A stretch of DNA of 64,000 nucleotides from an uncultured Anaeroplasmataceae bacterium (GTDB lineage: Bacteria; Bacillota_I; Bacilli_A; Acholeplasmatales; Anaeroplasmataceae). The notes under the pieces were generated by a model. That model did no database searches. It was given only the letters and a program-made list of their open reading frames with translations, and was not told where the DNA came from. Location: positions 1 to 64,000 of the forward strand of contig CAJTXR010000005.1 in the NCBI GenBank assembly GCA_910584005.1. Reading direction: 5' to 3'. Below, piece after piece: positions 1-7,755 of the stretch. Both the position numbers and the translations under genes were made by a program. Every line of letters starts with the position of its first letter. Position 1 is the first letter of the stretch.

Positions 1-129
1 AAATCTCAAATTGGGAACATTGAGGATATTCTATCACTCAAATTATTCAAAAAATAATAGCTTAACTAATTGATTTATATGCAAATTTATGTATATAAGA
101 AATGACTAATGTAAAGGAGGTAAATAAAC

Positions 130-1053
130 ATGGTCAAAAAATTTTTGAGTCAAATTATTGACTTATGGAAAAAAGACAAAAAGCAATATGTAAAAAAATC
201 TACATATTCTGCATACGTGCTTTTAGTCGAAAATCATCTATTACCATATTTTGGTAATAAGGAAGAAGTGAAGGAGGCTGATGTTCAGGATTTTGTTTTT
301 AAAAAATTAGAACAAGGACTTAGCCAGAAAACAATTAAGGATATATTAATTGTTTTGAAAATGATACTTAGGTTTGGTGTAAAACATAAGTATTTGGATT
401 ATTGTGAGATTGATATAAAGTTTCCAACTCAAAGAGATAACGAAGAGCTAGACGTGCTGAACCGTTCAAGCCAGAGAAAAATTATGGATTACATTGAAAA
501 AAATTTCACATTTAAAAATTTAGGTATTTATGTGTGCCTATGCACTGGTTTGAGAATTGGAGAATTGTGTGCTTTAACTTGGGATGATATCGATGTAGAT
601 AATGGAGTTATTTATGTCAGAAGAACCATTCAAAGAATTTACATAGTTGATGAAGGAGTTAAAAGAACTGAATTAATAATTGATACGCCAAAAACTAAAA
701 ATTCAATTCGTGATATTCCTATGACAACAGACTTATTAAGGATATTAAAACCATTAAAGAAAGTTGTAAACAAAGAATATTTTGTTTTAACTAATGATGA
801 AAAACCTACAGAGCCAAGAACATATCGTAATTATTATAAGAGATTAATGAAAAAATTGGAAATACCAGATTTAAAGTTTCATGGACTACGTCATAGTTTT
901 GCAACTAGGTGTATTGAAGGAAAGTGTGATTATAAAACTGTAAGTGTTATATTAGGACATTCTAATATAAGCACAACTTTAAATTTGTATGTTCATCCAA
1001 ATCTTGAACAAAAGAAAAAATGTATTAATCAAATGAATCGTTCTTTAAGATAG
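130..1053 (+). CDS. Tyrosine recombinase / phage-type integrase
   Basis: Site-specific DNA recombinase of 307 residues. An N-terminal SAM-like core-binding domain (about 1-95) precedes the catalytic domain. The catalytic set is intact: Arg142 in TGLRIGEL, a Lys in TPKTKNS, His251 and Arg254 in HGLRHS, His277 in LGHSN and the nucleophile Tyr287 in LNLYVHP. A strong Shine-Dalgarno (aaaggaggt) precedes the ATG. No excisionase or phage structural gene is nearby, so it is either the edge of an element or a stand-alone recombinase. It is followed within 14 bases by a 20-bp inverted repeat that encloses a promoter-like sequence, which could be its substrate. The fold and residues are seen directly; the target is unknown. 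Confidence 0.93.
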   Translation: MVKKFLSQIIDLWKKDKKQYVKKSTYSAYVLLVENHLLPYFGNKEEVKEADVQDFVFKKLEQGLSQKTIKDILIVLKMILRFGVKHKYLDYCEIDIKFPTQRDNEELDVLNRSSQRKIMDYIEKNFTFKNLGIYVCLCTGLRIGELCALTWDDIDVDNGVIYVRRTIQRIYIVDEGVKRTELIIDTPKTKNSIRDIPMTTDLLRILKPLKKVVNKEYFVLTNDEKPTEPRTYRNYYKRLMKKLEIPDLKFHGLRHSFATRCIEGKCDYKTVSVILGHSNISTTLNLYVHPNLEQKKKCINQMNRSLR

Positions 1054-1066
1054 TGTGTAAATAGAT

Positions 1067-1170
1067 AAAACTTCCATATTTTGATATAATTTATGTGCAA
1101 TAATATAAAATCTATACTCAGTAACGATTTTTAATGTTAATAGTATTAATTTATATCATATGGAAGTTTT
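1067..1170. repeat. Inverted repeat enclosing a promoter-like sequence, next to the recombinase
   Basis: The left arm (1067-1089, AAAACTTCCATATTTTGATA and on) and right arm (1151-1170, TTATATCATATGGAAGTTTT) are complementary apart from a two-base bulge, with 61 bases between them. It could be an unusually large-looped hairpin at the end of the integrase transcript, a recombination site, or the border of a small element. The right arm is followed by a T-rich stretch, so terminator activity is possible. Confidence 0.6.
1081..1109 (+). promoter_or_regulatory. Promoter-like sequence within the inverted repeat
   Basis: TTGATA (1081-1086), 17 bases, TATAAA (1104-1109), reading toward the istA fragment. 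The -35 element lies in the left arm and the -10 in the loop. In such AT-rich DNA chance matches are common, so this is a candidate only. Confidence 0.4.
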
Positions 1171-1271
1171 ATTTTTGTTTTAATTGAAGAAAATAGTTTT
1201 ATTTACGGAGGTGATGCTTAATGAATGTGTGAAGAATCAATTCTAATAACAAATAGGAGGTGTAAAAATAA

Positions 1272-1811
1272 ATGTTAGGAATTGAACAATTTAAAAAACT
1301 ACAAGAATTAAAAGAACTAGGTCTTTCAAAATTAAAAGTATCAGAAAAATTGAATCTATCATATAAAACAGTTTGTAATTGATGGGATAAGGATGAAAAG
1401 TTCTTTGAATCATTTCAAAAAGAACATGAATTCATTTTAGATAATTACAGGCAATATATTATTGAAATATTAAAGATTTGTCCTCAAATAAACAATACGG
1501 TTTTATTAAATAGAATAAAAGAAGACTTTCCAGATTTTGAAATACCCACTTCAACTTTTTTTAGGTATGTTAAAAAAGTAAGGGAACAAACAGGTTTAAT
1601 TAAACCACCAAGGAAATTTATATTAAGAGAACAGACTGAACCAGGATATGAAGCACAAGTTGATTTTGGCCAATATGTGATGCAAACAGCCTATAAAAGA
1701 AATGTTAGAATTTATTTCTTTTGTATGACTTTATCTTATTCAAGAATGAAGTTTGCATACTTTTCGGTAGATCCATTTGATTCTAAAACAACTTTTTCTC
1801 GAATATGCTAA
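1272..1811 (+). pseudogene. IS21-family transposase (IstA) fragment with internal stop
   Basis: The frame opening at ATG 1272 after a good Shine-Dalgarno (taggaggtg) encodes an IstA-like N-terminus: a helix-turn-helix about residues 16-36 (GLSKLKVSEKLNLSYKTV), then a linker, then the start of the DDE catalytic domain (AQVDFGQY, with the first Asp). TGA at 1380-1382 interrupts codon 37, and the frame ends at TAA 1809-1811 soon after the first catalytic Asp. The remaining two thirds of the transposase and the IstB ATPase are absent. The homology stops about 13 bases before the first CRISPR repeat, so the element's remains abut the array. It cannot encode an active transposase. Confidence 0.8.
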
Positions 1812-1823
1812 AATATATTTGAG

Positions 1824-2057
1824 GTTTTAGTACCCTCATAATTTTTGCTATACTGAAACAGAAATCTGCAATAAATTGGTCTTGACGCTGTTTTAGTACC
1901 CTCATAATTTTTGCTATACTGAAACGCCACCCGCTATGTTTTTTTTACGGATGAAGTTTTAGTACCCTCATAATTTTTGCTATACTGAAACAAGGATCCA
2001 AGAGTAGATGTAGGACTACTAGTTTTAGTACTCTCATAATTTTGCTATATTAAAAAC
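1824..2057 (+). CRISPR. Orphan CRISPR array, 4 repeats and 3 spacers, type II-like repeat
   Basis: Three identical 36-base repeats at 1824-1859, 1890-1925 and 1956-1991 begin GTTTTAGTACCCTCATAA and end TTTTTGCTATACTGAAAC. A degenerate fourth copy lies at 2022-2057. The three spacers are each exactly 30 bases (1860-1889, 1926-1955, 1992-2021) and unrelated to each other. GTTTTAG...AAC ends and 36/30 spacing are typical of type II systems. The base before repeat 1 closes ATTTGAG (1817-1823), which matches the leader-anchoring sequence described for type II-A arrays. The degenerate repeat marks the leader-distal end, so the array reads on the + strand. No cas1, cas2, cas9 or recognisable tracrRNA is in the window. 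Confidence 0.95.
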
Positions 2058-2104
2058 AATTATAACAATGTTCACAATTGACATATCTATTATTTCGTTT
2101 GAAG

Positions 2105-2133
2105 TTGATAATTTTTTTTATTTATGGTAATAT
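2105..2133 (+). promoter_or_regulatory. Promoter of the structured RNA
   Basis: TTGATA (2105-2110), 17 bases, TAATAT (2128-2133), with an extended TGG just before the -10. It predicts a start near 2140, where the 5' arm of the RNA's closing stem begins. Confidence 0.6.
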
Positions 2134-2140
2134 ATAATTA

Positions 2141-2266
2141 TAAAAAGGATAATTCATTAGGTAGTGAATTGGTCTTAGAGCCTATAGTCGACTACGCCTT
2201 ACGCTATGGTTTGCATAGAGGGAAACGCTGGGTAGACTTCCAGCAATGAGTTTATCCTTTTTTTAT
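2141..2266 (+). ncRNA. Unidentified structured small RNA with terminal stem-terminator
   Basis: About 120 bases without a credible reading frame. The 5' end (AAAAAGGATAA from 2142) pairs with the 3' end (TTTATCC then a T run, about 2251-2266), giving a closing helix that doubles as an intrinsic terminator. Inside are a hairpin AATTC...GAATT, a self-complementary TAGTCGACTA, a hairpin CTATG-gtttg-CATAG and a hairpin GCTGG-gtagactt-CCAGC. A promoter is correctly spaced upstream. It lacks the SRP RNA core (GGAAG/AGCAG) and the consensus cores of the TPP, SAM, FMN, cobalamin, purine, c-di-GMP and T-box classes that I can recall. It ends about 190 bases before the MATE gene, which has its own promoter, so a stand-alone RNA is more likely than a riboswitch. 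Confidence 0.6.
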
Positions 2267-2395
2267 TATTTTACTGGGTGGAGAGTATGGTCTAATGTAT
2301 GTAAAAAAGTTTCATTAAAAAATAAGATTTGTAATATGTATATTTTTTTTTATAATCATTTGATTTTTTTTATGTGCATTCAGTAAAATTTTGAA

Positions 2396-2424
2396 TTGAC
2401 CTATTCTTGCTAGAGTGATAAAAT
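2396..2424 (+). promoter_or_regulatory. Promoter of the MATE exporter gene
   Basis: TTGACC (2396-2401), 17 bases, TAAAAT (2419-2424), 29 bases upstream of the chosen ATG. The preceding 2267-2395 is AT-rich with nothing else recognisable. Confidence 0.65.
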
Positions 2425-2452
2425 TTATCACGTGGTATTGAGGTGGTTTACT

Positions 2453-3820
2453 ATGATAAAGGAACAAGAGGACTTGACTGTAGGATCTCCTTTTAAAAAA
2501 ATTTTATTGTTTAGCTTACCTTTAATGTTTTCAAATCTTTTACAAGTTTTATTTAATATGTCTGATGTGGCAGTAGTAGGTAGATTTGGTTCTAAAGAAG
2601 CATTAGGTTCTGTAGGCTCAACGACAACCTATGTTATTTTATTTACAGGGTTTTTAATTGGTATAGGAAGTGGAATTAATGCACTTACCGCAAGATATTT
2701 AGGAGCTAAAGATCATATCCGTGTAGCTCGGATTGCTCATACGGGATTATGGGTAAGCTTGCTTTTAGGATGTTTGCTACTTGGAATAGGGATATCAATT
2801 GTACGACCTATGCTTGTTTTACTTAATACGAAGCCAGAACTATTAGAAGATGCAGTGATTTATGTTTATATCGTTTTTTTAGGTCTTCCCGCTTTAGCCA
2901 TTTATAATTATGGTAATGGAATTTTGAGTGCGGATGGAGATACCAAAAGGCCTTTGTTATTTTTAGCTTTTGCAGGTATTATTAATATTGCTTTAAATTT
3001 ATTATTCGTTATCGTTTGTCAACTATCTGTTATAGGAGTTGCACTTGCAAGTATCATCTCTCAATATATTTCGGCCATTTTAATTTTGATTTCTTTATTT
3101 CATACGAAGCGTCCATATCGATTATATTTAAGCCAATTAAAAATACATAAAGTTGAGGTAAAAGCGATACTTTCGTTAGGTCTTCCTGCAGGATTACAAA
3201 ATGCAATCTTTTCAATGGCAAATTTATTTATTCAGTCTGGAGTGAATAGTTTTGATGCAATTGTAGTTGAAGGGAACGCTGCAGCTGCGAACGCAGATAC
3301 GCTTGTCTATGATGTAATGGCTGCATTTTACATGGCAGCGGCTAGCTTTATCGCTCAAAATTATGGTGCCGGGAAAAGAAAAAATATTTTAAAATGTTAT
3401 TTTATAGGGTTACTCTATTCAAGTCTTATTGGTTTGATACTTGGTTTGGGTTTTGTGATTTTGGGAAGAAACTTTTTATCTTTATTTACAAAGGATAAGG
3501 AAGTAATTGCTGCTGGAATGAGTAGACTTGTTGTTATGGGTTGCTCCTTTTTCATATCGGCATTTATGGATTGTACGATTGCAGCTTTAAGAGGACTAGG
3601 TAAAACGATTATTCCAATGCTTCTATTAATTTTTGGTTCTTGTATTTTTAGAATCGTTTGGGTATACACTGTTTTTCAACATTTTAAAACCATAACGGCT
3701 CTATATTTACTGTACCCAGTATCATGGGGGTTAACTGCTATTTCTGTTTTAATATATTTTTTCTTTATTTACAAAAGGATATACATTCAAGACCAAAAAA
3801 GAATTGAAAAAAATATATAA
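2453..3820 (+). CDS. MATE-family multidrug/toxin efflux transporter
   Basis: Integral membrane antiporter of 455 residues exporting organic cations or drugs with Na+ or H+ influx. The sequence shows about 12 hydrophobic segments in two homologous halves. Family hallmarks include FSLPLMFSNLLQVLFNMSDVA in the first helix region (about 20-40) and the equivalent SLGLPAGLQNAIFSMANLF after the mid-protein loop. The ATG at 2453 is preferred over the GTG at 2432 because AGGTGG lies seven bases upstream of it. It is a single gene with its own promoter. It resembles the DinF/NorM-like MATE proteins of Firmicutes; the substrate cannot be predicted. Confidence 0.92.
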   Translation: MIKEQEDLTVGSPFKKILLFSLPLMFSNLLQVLFNMSDVAVVGRFGSKEALGSVGSTTTYVILFTGFLIGIGSGINALTARYLGAKDHIRVARIAHTGLWVSLLLGCLLLGIGISIVRPMLVLLNTKPELLEDAVIYVYIVFLGLPALAIYNYGNGILSADGDTKRPLLFLAFAGIINIALNLLFVIVCQLSVIGVALASIISQYISAILILISLFHTKRPYRLYLSQLKIHKVEVKAILSLGLPAGLQNAIFSMANLFIQSGVNSFDAIVVEGNAAAANADTLVYDVMAAFYMAAASFIAQNYGAGKRKNILKCYFIGLLYSSLIGLILGLGFVILGRNFLSLFTKDKEVIAAGMSRLVVMGCSFFISAFMDCTIAALRGLGKTIIPMLLLIFGSCIFRIVWVYTVFQHFKTITALYLLYPVSWGLTAISVLIYFFFIYKRIYIQDQKRIEKNI

Positions 3821-3884
3821 AAGATATATTTATTATTTAATAAAAATAATATATAATATATGATGTGTTTTAGGAGGAGAAGAA

Positions 3885-4523
3885 ATGAAAAATTTTTTTG
3901 ATAAATTAACGCATCCAACAAAAACAAAATGGTTTTGGCTTTACATTGTTGGTGGGTTTTTAGGTATTATTTTAGGAATTATGCTAATGCCAATTTGGAA
4001 TAAGTGTCCAGATTGGGTATTTTGGAAATCTTGGGGAATGAAAATTGTCAACCTAATTATATGTGTTTGTATTGTTTTATATCTCTGCTGTTTCCTATTA
4101 AAGAAGATTATGAGAAGGTCTAACGGGGTTATCAAAGTTTTGACTATAATAGAATTTTCTTTATTAGCTTTAATCGCTTTAGGTTGTATTTTACAGCAGT
4201 TTAAAGTAATTAATATTGGTGGAGCTTGTGCTATATTAGGGCTTGCATTATGGTGTCGCGGAGTTGTTGAAATTTTTAGAGCATATTATCATCAAAGAGG
4301 AAACAACGATCGTTATCCTGTTTGGTGGCTTGTTATTGCAATATTCTTAGTAAGTTTCGGTGTTTATTTATTTGTTAAACCTCTATTTGATGATATTGTA
4401 ATTTTATGGATTTTTGTTGTTCTTATTTTACTCGTTAGTTTAATTTTGATTGTGGATGGTTTCTTAGCAAAGCCTGCATCTACAAAGCAAAAGAAAGTAA
4501 AAACAAAAAAATCAAAAGATTAG
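3885..4523 (+). CDS. Small multi-pass membrane protein, DUF308/HdeD-like
   Basis: A 212-residue integral membrane protein with about six hydrophobic segments and a Lys-rich cytoplasmic tail (KQKKVKTKKSKD). The middle (GACAILGLALWCRGVVEIF) resembles the helix pairs of DUF308/HdeD-type proteins, whose biochemical role is not established. Start ATG has a strong Shine-Dalgarno (taggaggag). It stands alone between the MATE gene and adhE and is closed by a clear terminator. I assign no function beyond membrane location. Confidence 0.75.
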   Translation: MKNFFDKLTHPTKTKWFWLYIVGGFLGIILGIMLMPIWNKCPDWVFWKSWGMKIVNLIICVCIVLYLCCFLLKKIMRRSNGVIKVLTIIEFSLLALIALGCILQQFKVINIGGACAILGLALWCRGVVEIFRAYYHQRGNNDRYPVWWLVIAIFLVSFGVYLFVKPLFDDIVILWIFVVLILLVSLILIVDGFLAKPASTKQKKVKTKKSKD

Positions 4524-4532
4524 CTTTTGTAA

Positions 4533-4566
4533 AGATTCTATCTTTTAGGATAGGATCTTTTTTTAT
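4533..4566 (+). terminator. Intrinsic terminator after the DUF308-like gene
   Basis: Stem AGATTCTATC (4533-4542) / GATAGGATCT (4549-4558) with a six-base loop and one G-U pair, followed by a run of T. Confidence 0.9.
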
Positions 4567-4577
4567 TTGTAAATTAT

Positions 4578-4591
4578 AGGAAACGTTTACT
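4578..4591. promoter_or_regulatory. Possible CcpA (cre) site upstream of adhE
   Basis: AGGAAACGTTTACT matches the cre consensus (WTGNAANCGNWNNCW) with one mismatch. It lies about 40 bases upstream of the adhE -10 box TATAAT (4616-4621). Carbon control of adhE is common in Firmicutes; binding here is inferred only. Confidence 0.45.
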
Positions 4592-4667
4592 TGTTTAAAT
4601 TTGTAAAAAAATAGATATAATATAGGTGAAAGATTGGTTATTTAAAAAAGTTTATACGGAGGTTATC

Positions 4668-7295
4668 ATGGAAGAAAAAGTATTAACTCCTCAAGAAGAG
4701 GTAAACCAACTATGTGAAAAAGCTCAAAAGGCTTTAGATGCTTATGCATCATATACGCAAGAGCAAATCGATTATATTGTTGCAAAATGTTCAGTTGCAG
4801 CATTAGATAAGCATGGTGAGTTAGCAAAATTAGCAATCGAAGAAACAAAAAGAGGTGTCTTTGAAGATAAGGCAACAAAAAATTTATTCGCTTGTGAATA
4901 TGTAACTCATAATATGAAACGAACAAAGACGGTTGGAGTAATTAGTGAGGATCCTGTGACAGGTGTTACAGAACTTGCTGAACCTGTAGGTGTTGTTGCA
5001 GGAATTACACCTGTTACTAATCCAACTTCTACAGCTATATTTAAAGCATTAATTTGTTTAAAAACAAGAAATCCAATTATATTTGCATTTCATCCAAGTG
5101 CACAGCAATGTTCAGTGGCTGCTGCTAAAGTAGTTTACGATGCTGCAGTTGAGGCAGGAGCTCCTGAAGATTGTATTCAGTGGATTGAACATCCAAGCAT
5201 GGATGCAACTAGTGCATTAATGAACCATCCAACAGTGGCTACAATCTTAGCTACAGGTGGAAATGCAATGGTTAAGGCAGCTTATTCCTGTGGAAAGCCA
5301 GCTTTAGGTGTTGGTGCTGGAAATGTGCCTGCATACATGGAAAAGACATGTAATATTCGTCAAGCAGTTAATGATATTGTAATGTCTAAATCATTTGATA
5401 ATGGAATGATCTGTGCTTCTGAACAAGCAGTAATTATTGATAAAGAAATTTATGATGAAGCTGTTGCAGAATTTAAATCTTTTGGTGTATATTTTGTTTC
5501 TCCTAGTGAAAAGAAGAAACTTGAAAAATACATGTTTGGTGTTGAAAAGGAAGAAGATAAGCCACTAGCAAAATTAAATCCTGTAATTGTTGGTAAGAGT
5601 GCAAGTTTTATTGCAAATGAAGCTGGCTTTTCTGTTCCAGAAAATACGGTTATATTATGTGTAAGTTGTAAGAAAGTTGGAGTGGAAGAACCATTAACTC
5701 GTGAAAAACTTTCGCCAGTTTTAGCTGTATTAAAATCAAATTCTACAGATGAAGGAATAAATCTTGCTAAACAAATGGTTGAATTTAATGGATTAGGACA
5801 CTCTGCTGCAATTCATACAGCTGATGAAGCATTGACAAAACGATTTGGAGATATCATTCCTGCAATTCGTATTATTGCAAATTCCCCATCTACTTTTGGT
5901 GGTATTGGTAATGTTTATAATTCCTTTATTCCATCCTTAACTTTAGGTTGTGGTTCATATGGTCATAACTCAGTAGCTGGTAATGTGTCTGCAATTAATT
6001 TGTTAAATGTAAAGAAAGTAGGTCAAAGAAGAAATAATATGCAATGGTTTAAGGTTCCTGCTAAAATTTATTTTGAAAGAAACTCTATTGAATATCTTCA
6101 TCAGATGAAGGAAATGAATAAAGTCATCATCGTTACAGATCGTTCTATGGTTGACTTGGGTTATGTGAATCGGGTTACAGATCAATTAAAATTAAGAAGT
6201 CCTGAAGTACAACATCAATTGTTCTGTGATGTAGAACCAGATCCATCTATTCAAACTGTATTAAAGGGAGTTCAACTTATGCGTTCCTTTGAACCAGATA
6301 CAATTATTGCGTTAGGTGGAGGATCTTCTATGGATGCTGCAAAGGGAATGTGGTTATTCTATGAACATCCAGAAGTAAACTTTAATGATTTAAAACAAAA
6401 GTTTATGGATATCCGTAAACGTGCTTTCCAATATCCAGAATTAGGTAGAAAATCAAAATTAATTTGTATACCAACCACTTCAGGAACAGGTTCTGAAGTA
6501 ACACCATTTGCTGTAATTACAGACAAAATTGAGCATAAGAAATATCCATTAACAGATTATTCCTTAACACCAACAGTAGCAATAATTGATCCTGCTTTGA
6601 CTATGAGTTTACCAAAATCCATTACTGCTGATACGGGTATGGATGTGTTAACTCATGCCACAGAAGCATTTGTTTCAACGTTAGCATCTGATTATACAGA
6701 TGGGTTAGCAATTCAAGCAATTAAAATGGTGTTTGCTTATTTAGAAAGAGCATACAAAAATGGAGCAAATGATCCAGAAGCACGTGAAAAAATGCACAAT
6801 GCATCTGCACTTGCTGGTATGGCATTTGCAAATGCATTCTTAGGAATGAATCACTCTATGGCTCATAAAATCGGTGGAGAATTCCATGTTCCTCATGGTC
6901 GTGCAAATGCAATCCTACTACCTTTTACGATTCGTTATAATGGTACTAAACCTCAAAAATTATCAACTTGGCCTAAGTATAATTACTATAAGGCAGATGA
7001 GAAATATGCTGAGCTTGCAAGAATTTTAGGTCTTCCCGCTTCTACTACTGAAGAGGGTGTTGAATCTTATGCAAAAGCATGTGGTGAACTTGGAATGAAG
7101 TGTGGCATTCAAATGAATTTCAAGAGTCAGAATATTGATGAACAAACCTATTTAAGTCAAATAGAAAAACTATCTTATTTGGCATATGAAGATCAATGTT
7201 CTCCTGCAAACCCTAGAGTTCCAATGGTAGAAGACATGCAAAAGATTTTAAAGGATGCATATTATACAGAAGAATTTTTTGAAAAAACGGAGTAA
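4668..7295 (+). CDS. adhE: Bifunctional acetaldehyde-CoA/alcohol dehydrogenase AdhE
   Basis: A cytoplasmic enzyme of 875 residues that reduces acetyl-CoA to acetaldehyde and then ethanol, reoxidising two NADH; it typically assembles as spirosomes. The N-terminal aldehyde dehydrogenase domain (about 1-440) carries the catalytic Cys249 in GMICASEQ. The C-terminal iron-dependent alcohol dehydrogenase (about 455-870) has the NAD-binding GGGSSMDAAKGMW and the metal-site stretches DVLTHATEAF and MAHKIGGEFHVPHG. ATG 4668 is chosen over the upstream GTG 4626 because CGGAGG precedes it and family proteins start here. A TATAAT box and possible cre site lie upstream. Its presence argues for a fermentative anaerobe. 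Confidence 0.97.
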   Translation: MEEKVLTPQEEVNQLCEKAQKALDAYASYTQEQIDYIVAKCSVAALDKHGELAKLAIEETKRGVFEDKATKNLFACEYVTHNMKRTKTVGVISEDPVTGVTELAEPVGVVAGITPVTNPTSTAIFKALICLKTRNPIIFAFHPSAQQCSVAAAKVVYDAAVEAGAPEDCIQWIEHPSMDATSALMNHPTVATILATGGNAMVKAAYSCGKPALGVGAGNVPAYMEKTCNIRQAVNDIVMSKSFDNGMICASEQAVIIDKEIYDEAVAEFKSFGVYFVSPSEKKKLEKYMFGVEKEEDKPLAKLNPVIVGKSASFIANEAGFSVPENTVILCVSCKKVGVEEPLTREKLSPVLAVLKSNSTDEGINLAKQMVEFNGLGHSAAIHTADEALTKRFGDIIPAIRIIANSPSTFGGIGNVYNSFIPSLTLGCGSYGHNSVAGNVSAINLLNVKKVGQRRNNMQWFKVPAKIYFERNSIEYLHQMKEMNKVIIVTDRSMVDLGYVNRVTDQLKLRSPEVQHQLFCDVEPDPSIQTVLKGVQLMRSFEPDTIIALGGGSSMDAAKGMWLFYEHPEVNFNDLKQKFMDIRKRAFQYPELGRKSKLICIPTTSGTGSEVTPFAVITDKIEHKKYPLTDYSLTPTVAIIDPALTMSLPKSITADTGMDVLTHATEAFVSTLASDYTDGLAIQAIKMVFAYLERAYKNGANDPEAREKMHNASALAGMAFANAFLGMNHSMAHKIGGEFHVPHGRANAILLPFTIRYNGTKPQKLSTWPKYNYYKADEKYAELARILGLPASTTEEGVESYAKACGELGMKCGIQMNFKSQNIDEQTYLSQIEKLSYLAYEDQCSPANPRVPMVEDMQKILKDAYYTEEFFEKTE

Positions 7296-7301
7296 AAAAA
7301 A

Positions 7302-7604
7302 GTGTTAACTCCTAAACAAAAAGCATATTTAAAAGCATTGGCTCATCCTTTAAAACCTTGTTTCCAAATTGGAAAAGAAGGCTTAAGTGAAAACTTGAGA
7401 ATGGATTTATTGAATTATTTAAAAAAACATGAATTAATGAAAGTAAGCATCTTAAATAATTCTAGTGTAACGCTTGAAGAGATTGAACCTTTTTTAGAAG
7501 AGGTAAATATCGAACTTGTGCAACATATAGGACATACACTTGTCTTATACCAGCATTCAGAAATGGTTAAAGAACCCATACGGCTACCAATAAAAAAACA
7601 ATAA
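7302..7604 (+). CDS. yhbY: YhbY/CRM-domain ribosome-associated RNA-binding protein
   Basis: A 100-residue single CRM domain protein associated with large ribosomal subunit assembly. Hallmarks are the opening LTPKQKAYLKALAHPLKP and the GKEGLSENL segment, matching the GxxG-type RNA-binding loop region. It starts at GTG six bases after the adhE stop, using the GGAG that overlaps the end of adhE, so the two are co-transcribed. Length is normal for the family. Confidence 0.93.
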   Translation: MLTPKQKAYLKALAHPLKPCFQIGKEGLSENLRMDLLNYLKKHELMKVSILNNSSVTLEEIEPFLEEVNIELVQHIGHTLVLYQHSEMVKEPIRLPIKKQ

Positions 7605-7613
7605 AAACAAAAG

Positions 7614-7650
7614 AAGGTAAGAATATATTTTATATGATTCTTGCCTTTTA
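7614..7650 (+). terminator. Terminator after yhbY
   Basis: Stem AAGGTAAGAAT (7614-7624) / ATTCTTGCCTT (7637-7647) with an AT-rich loop, then a short T run. Confidence 0.8.
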
Positions 7651-7696
7651 AAATTTTAAGAAACTTGTCAAATAAAGTAGCATTATAAAAAAAATA

Positions 7697-7705
7697 TGTT
7701 ATAAT
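7697..7705 (+). promoter_or_regulatory. Extended -10 promoter of the M60-like peptidase gene
   Basis: TGTTATAAT, a perfect extended -10. The same nonamer precedes polA, the NUDIX gene and proS. Confidence 0.6.
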
Positions 7706-7755
7706 ACTTAAGTAAGTTTTTTTATTAAAATATTTTTTATAAAGGAGAGAGAAAT

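Noticed and set aside
1380..1382. TGA in istA read as Trp (Mycoplasma-type code)
   Set aside because: All intact genes in the window use TGG for Trp and several end in TGA (dnaB, alaS, PlsC), so TGA is a stop. Related IstA proteins commonly have Tyr or Trp there, which fits a point mutation in a dead gene.
1824..2057. Spacers matching other parts of the window
   Set aside because: Only a ten-base overlap (AATTGGTCTT) with the small RNA was seen for spacer 1, which is expected by chance in AT-rich DNA.
2141..2266. Possibility that the small RNA is the tracrRNA of the CRISPR array
   Set aside because: No stretch complementary to the repeat is present beyond a chance ATAGAGGG-like similarity, so it cannot form the anti-repeat duplex.
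2141..2266. Possibility that the small RNA is the SRP RNA
   Set aside because: The conserved GGAAG tetraloop region and AGCAG internal loop of SRP helix 8 are absent.
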